NCBI RefSeq assembly: GCF_000284035.1
Contig: NC_016887.1
Location: 372,001-436,000 of the forward strand
DNA: 64,000 nt
Direction of reading: 5' to 3'
From: Nocardia cyriacigeorgica GUH-2
GTDB lineage: Bacteria; Actinomycetota; Actinomycetes; Mycobacteriales; Mycobacteriaceae
Notes under the pieces: model-generated
What the model was told of the DNA's origin: nothing
What the model saw: the letters and a program-made list of their open reading frames with translations, nothing else
The model's database searches: none
Program-made: the position numbers and the translations under genes
Shown here: positions 63,408 through 64,000 of the stretch, piece by piece
Layout of the letters: each line of letters starts with the position of its first letter
Numbering within the stretch: position 1 is the stretch's first letter

Positions 63408-63899
63408 TCAGTGCCCGCCCTGGTCCTTCAGACGCTGAATGGACGCCTCGACCTCGGCTTCGGCCTCGGCGCGGCCGACCCACTCCGAACCCTTGACGTA
63501 CTTGCCGGGCTCGAGGTCCTTGTAGCGCTCGAAGAAGTGCTTGATCGCGGCCAGCTCGAACTCCGGGACGTCCTTCAGGTCCTGGATGTGGTCCCAGCGC
63601 GGGTCGCCGGCGGGCACGCACAGCACCTTGTCGTCGCCGCCTGCCTCGTCGGTCATCTTGTACATGGCGACCGGGCGGGCCTCCACGATGACGCCGGGGA
63701 ACACCGAATCCGGCAGCAGGACCAGCGCGTCCAGCGGGTCACCGTCTTCGCCGAGGGTGTTCTCGATGTAGCCGTAGTCGGCCGGGTACACCATGGAGGT
63801 GTAGAGGAAACGATCGAGCCGGACCCGTCCGGTCTCGTGGTCCACCTCGTACTTGTTGCGCGAACCCTTGGGGATCTCGATGGTGACGTCGAACTCCAC
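63408..63899 (-). CDS. ppa: inorganic pyrophosphatase
   Basis: A 163-residue family I pyrophosphatase. It shows [38 protein letters not shown] with the signature [11 protein letters not shown], and [20 protein letters not shown], which supplies further metal ligands. It hydrolyses pyrophosphate from biosynthetic reactions in the cytosol and is essential in most bacteria. Start GTG preceded by GAAGGAGTTG. In M. tuberculosis ppa is Rv3628, not far from this block. Confidence 0.96.
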   Translation of the reverse strand: MEFDVTIEIPKGSRNKYEVDHETGRVRLDRFLYTSMVYPADYGYIENTLGEDGDPLDALVLLPDSVFPGVIVEARPVAMYKMTDEAGGDDKVLCVPAGDPRWDHIQDLKDVPEFELAAIKHFFERYKDLEPGKYVKGSEWVGRAEAEAEVEASIQRLKDQGGH

Positions 63900-64000
63900 G
63901 CCAACTCCTTCTTCCGTTGCCTCTGGTGTACTGCTGCTGTTCAGCGGGCCGACGGCCGCCGACGCGCCAGGTCGTTCGGGGGAACGGTAGCCGAACGAGG

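Overview
The window is GC-rich actinobacterial chromosome, most likely a Nocardia or a close relative in the Mycobacteriales. The backbone gene order matches the Mycobacterium tuberculosis block running from marP (Rv3671c) to holB (Rv3644c), inverted as a whole: marP end, epoxide-hydrolase-like gene, holin-like membrane protein, nhaA, acs, dppABCD, Fic-like gene, HAD hydrolase, 6C small RNA, ssd, tadA-tadB-tadC, DUF4244/TadE/TadG-like proteins, MrfA-type helicase, cspA, topA, holB, tRNA-Thr. All family names come from reading the sequence; no database search was run.

Two integrated elements interrupt this backbone. Element 1 (about 15.05-26.28 kb, 11.2 kb) sits inside the Walker A codons of tadA and splits the pilus ATPase into two fragments; an 8-bp core (GCGGGCAA) is present at both ends, and joining the cores restores an in-frame ATPase. 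It carries a large serine integrase, an excisionase-like gene, a D5/P4-type primase-helicase followed by an iteron-like array, a terminase-small-subunit-like gene, a HEAGH-motif protein, an XRE regulator and a few unknown genes. I see no large terminase, portal, protease or tail genes, so it looks like a phage satellite or defective phage. Element 2 (37.45-46.55 kb, 9.07 kb) sits in the 3' end of tRNA-Thr(CGT). It carries a tyrosine integrase, a repressor, an excisionase, a PrimPol-like primase, a P-loop protein, a second iteron-like array of different sequence, a WhiB-like regulator and a string of short overlapping genes, again without structural genes. A decayed integrase fragment just beyond its right end points to an older occupant of the same site.

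From 46.6 to 51 kb there is a further accessory stretch: an unknown protein, a stand-alone asparagine-synthase-like domain, membrane proteins and a regulator. A module made of an HTH regulator diverging from a protein of about 110 residues occurs three times: once in each element and once in this stretch.

From 51 kb to the end the genes look chromosomal again: a cadI/arsR metal-response pair, an alpha/beta hydrolase, a DUF2752 protein, an M1 aminopeptidase overlapping a Pls-type NRPS-like gene, a SAM-IV riboswitch before a class V aminotransferase, a flavin reductase, a YbaK deacylase, a dienoyl-CoA-isomerase-like crotonase and inorganic pyrophosphatase.
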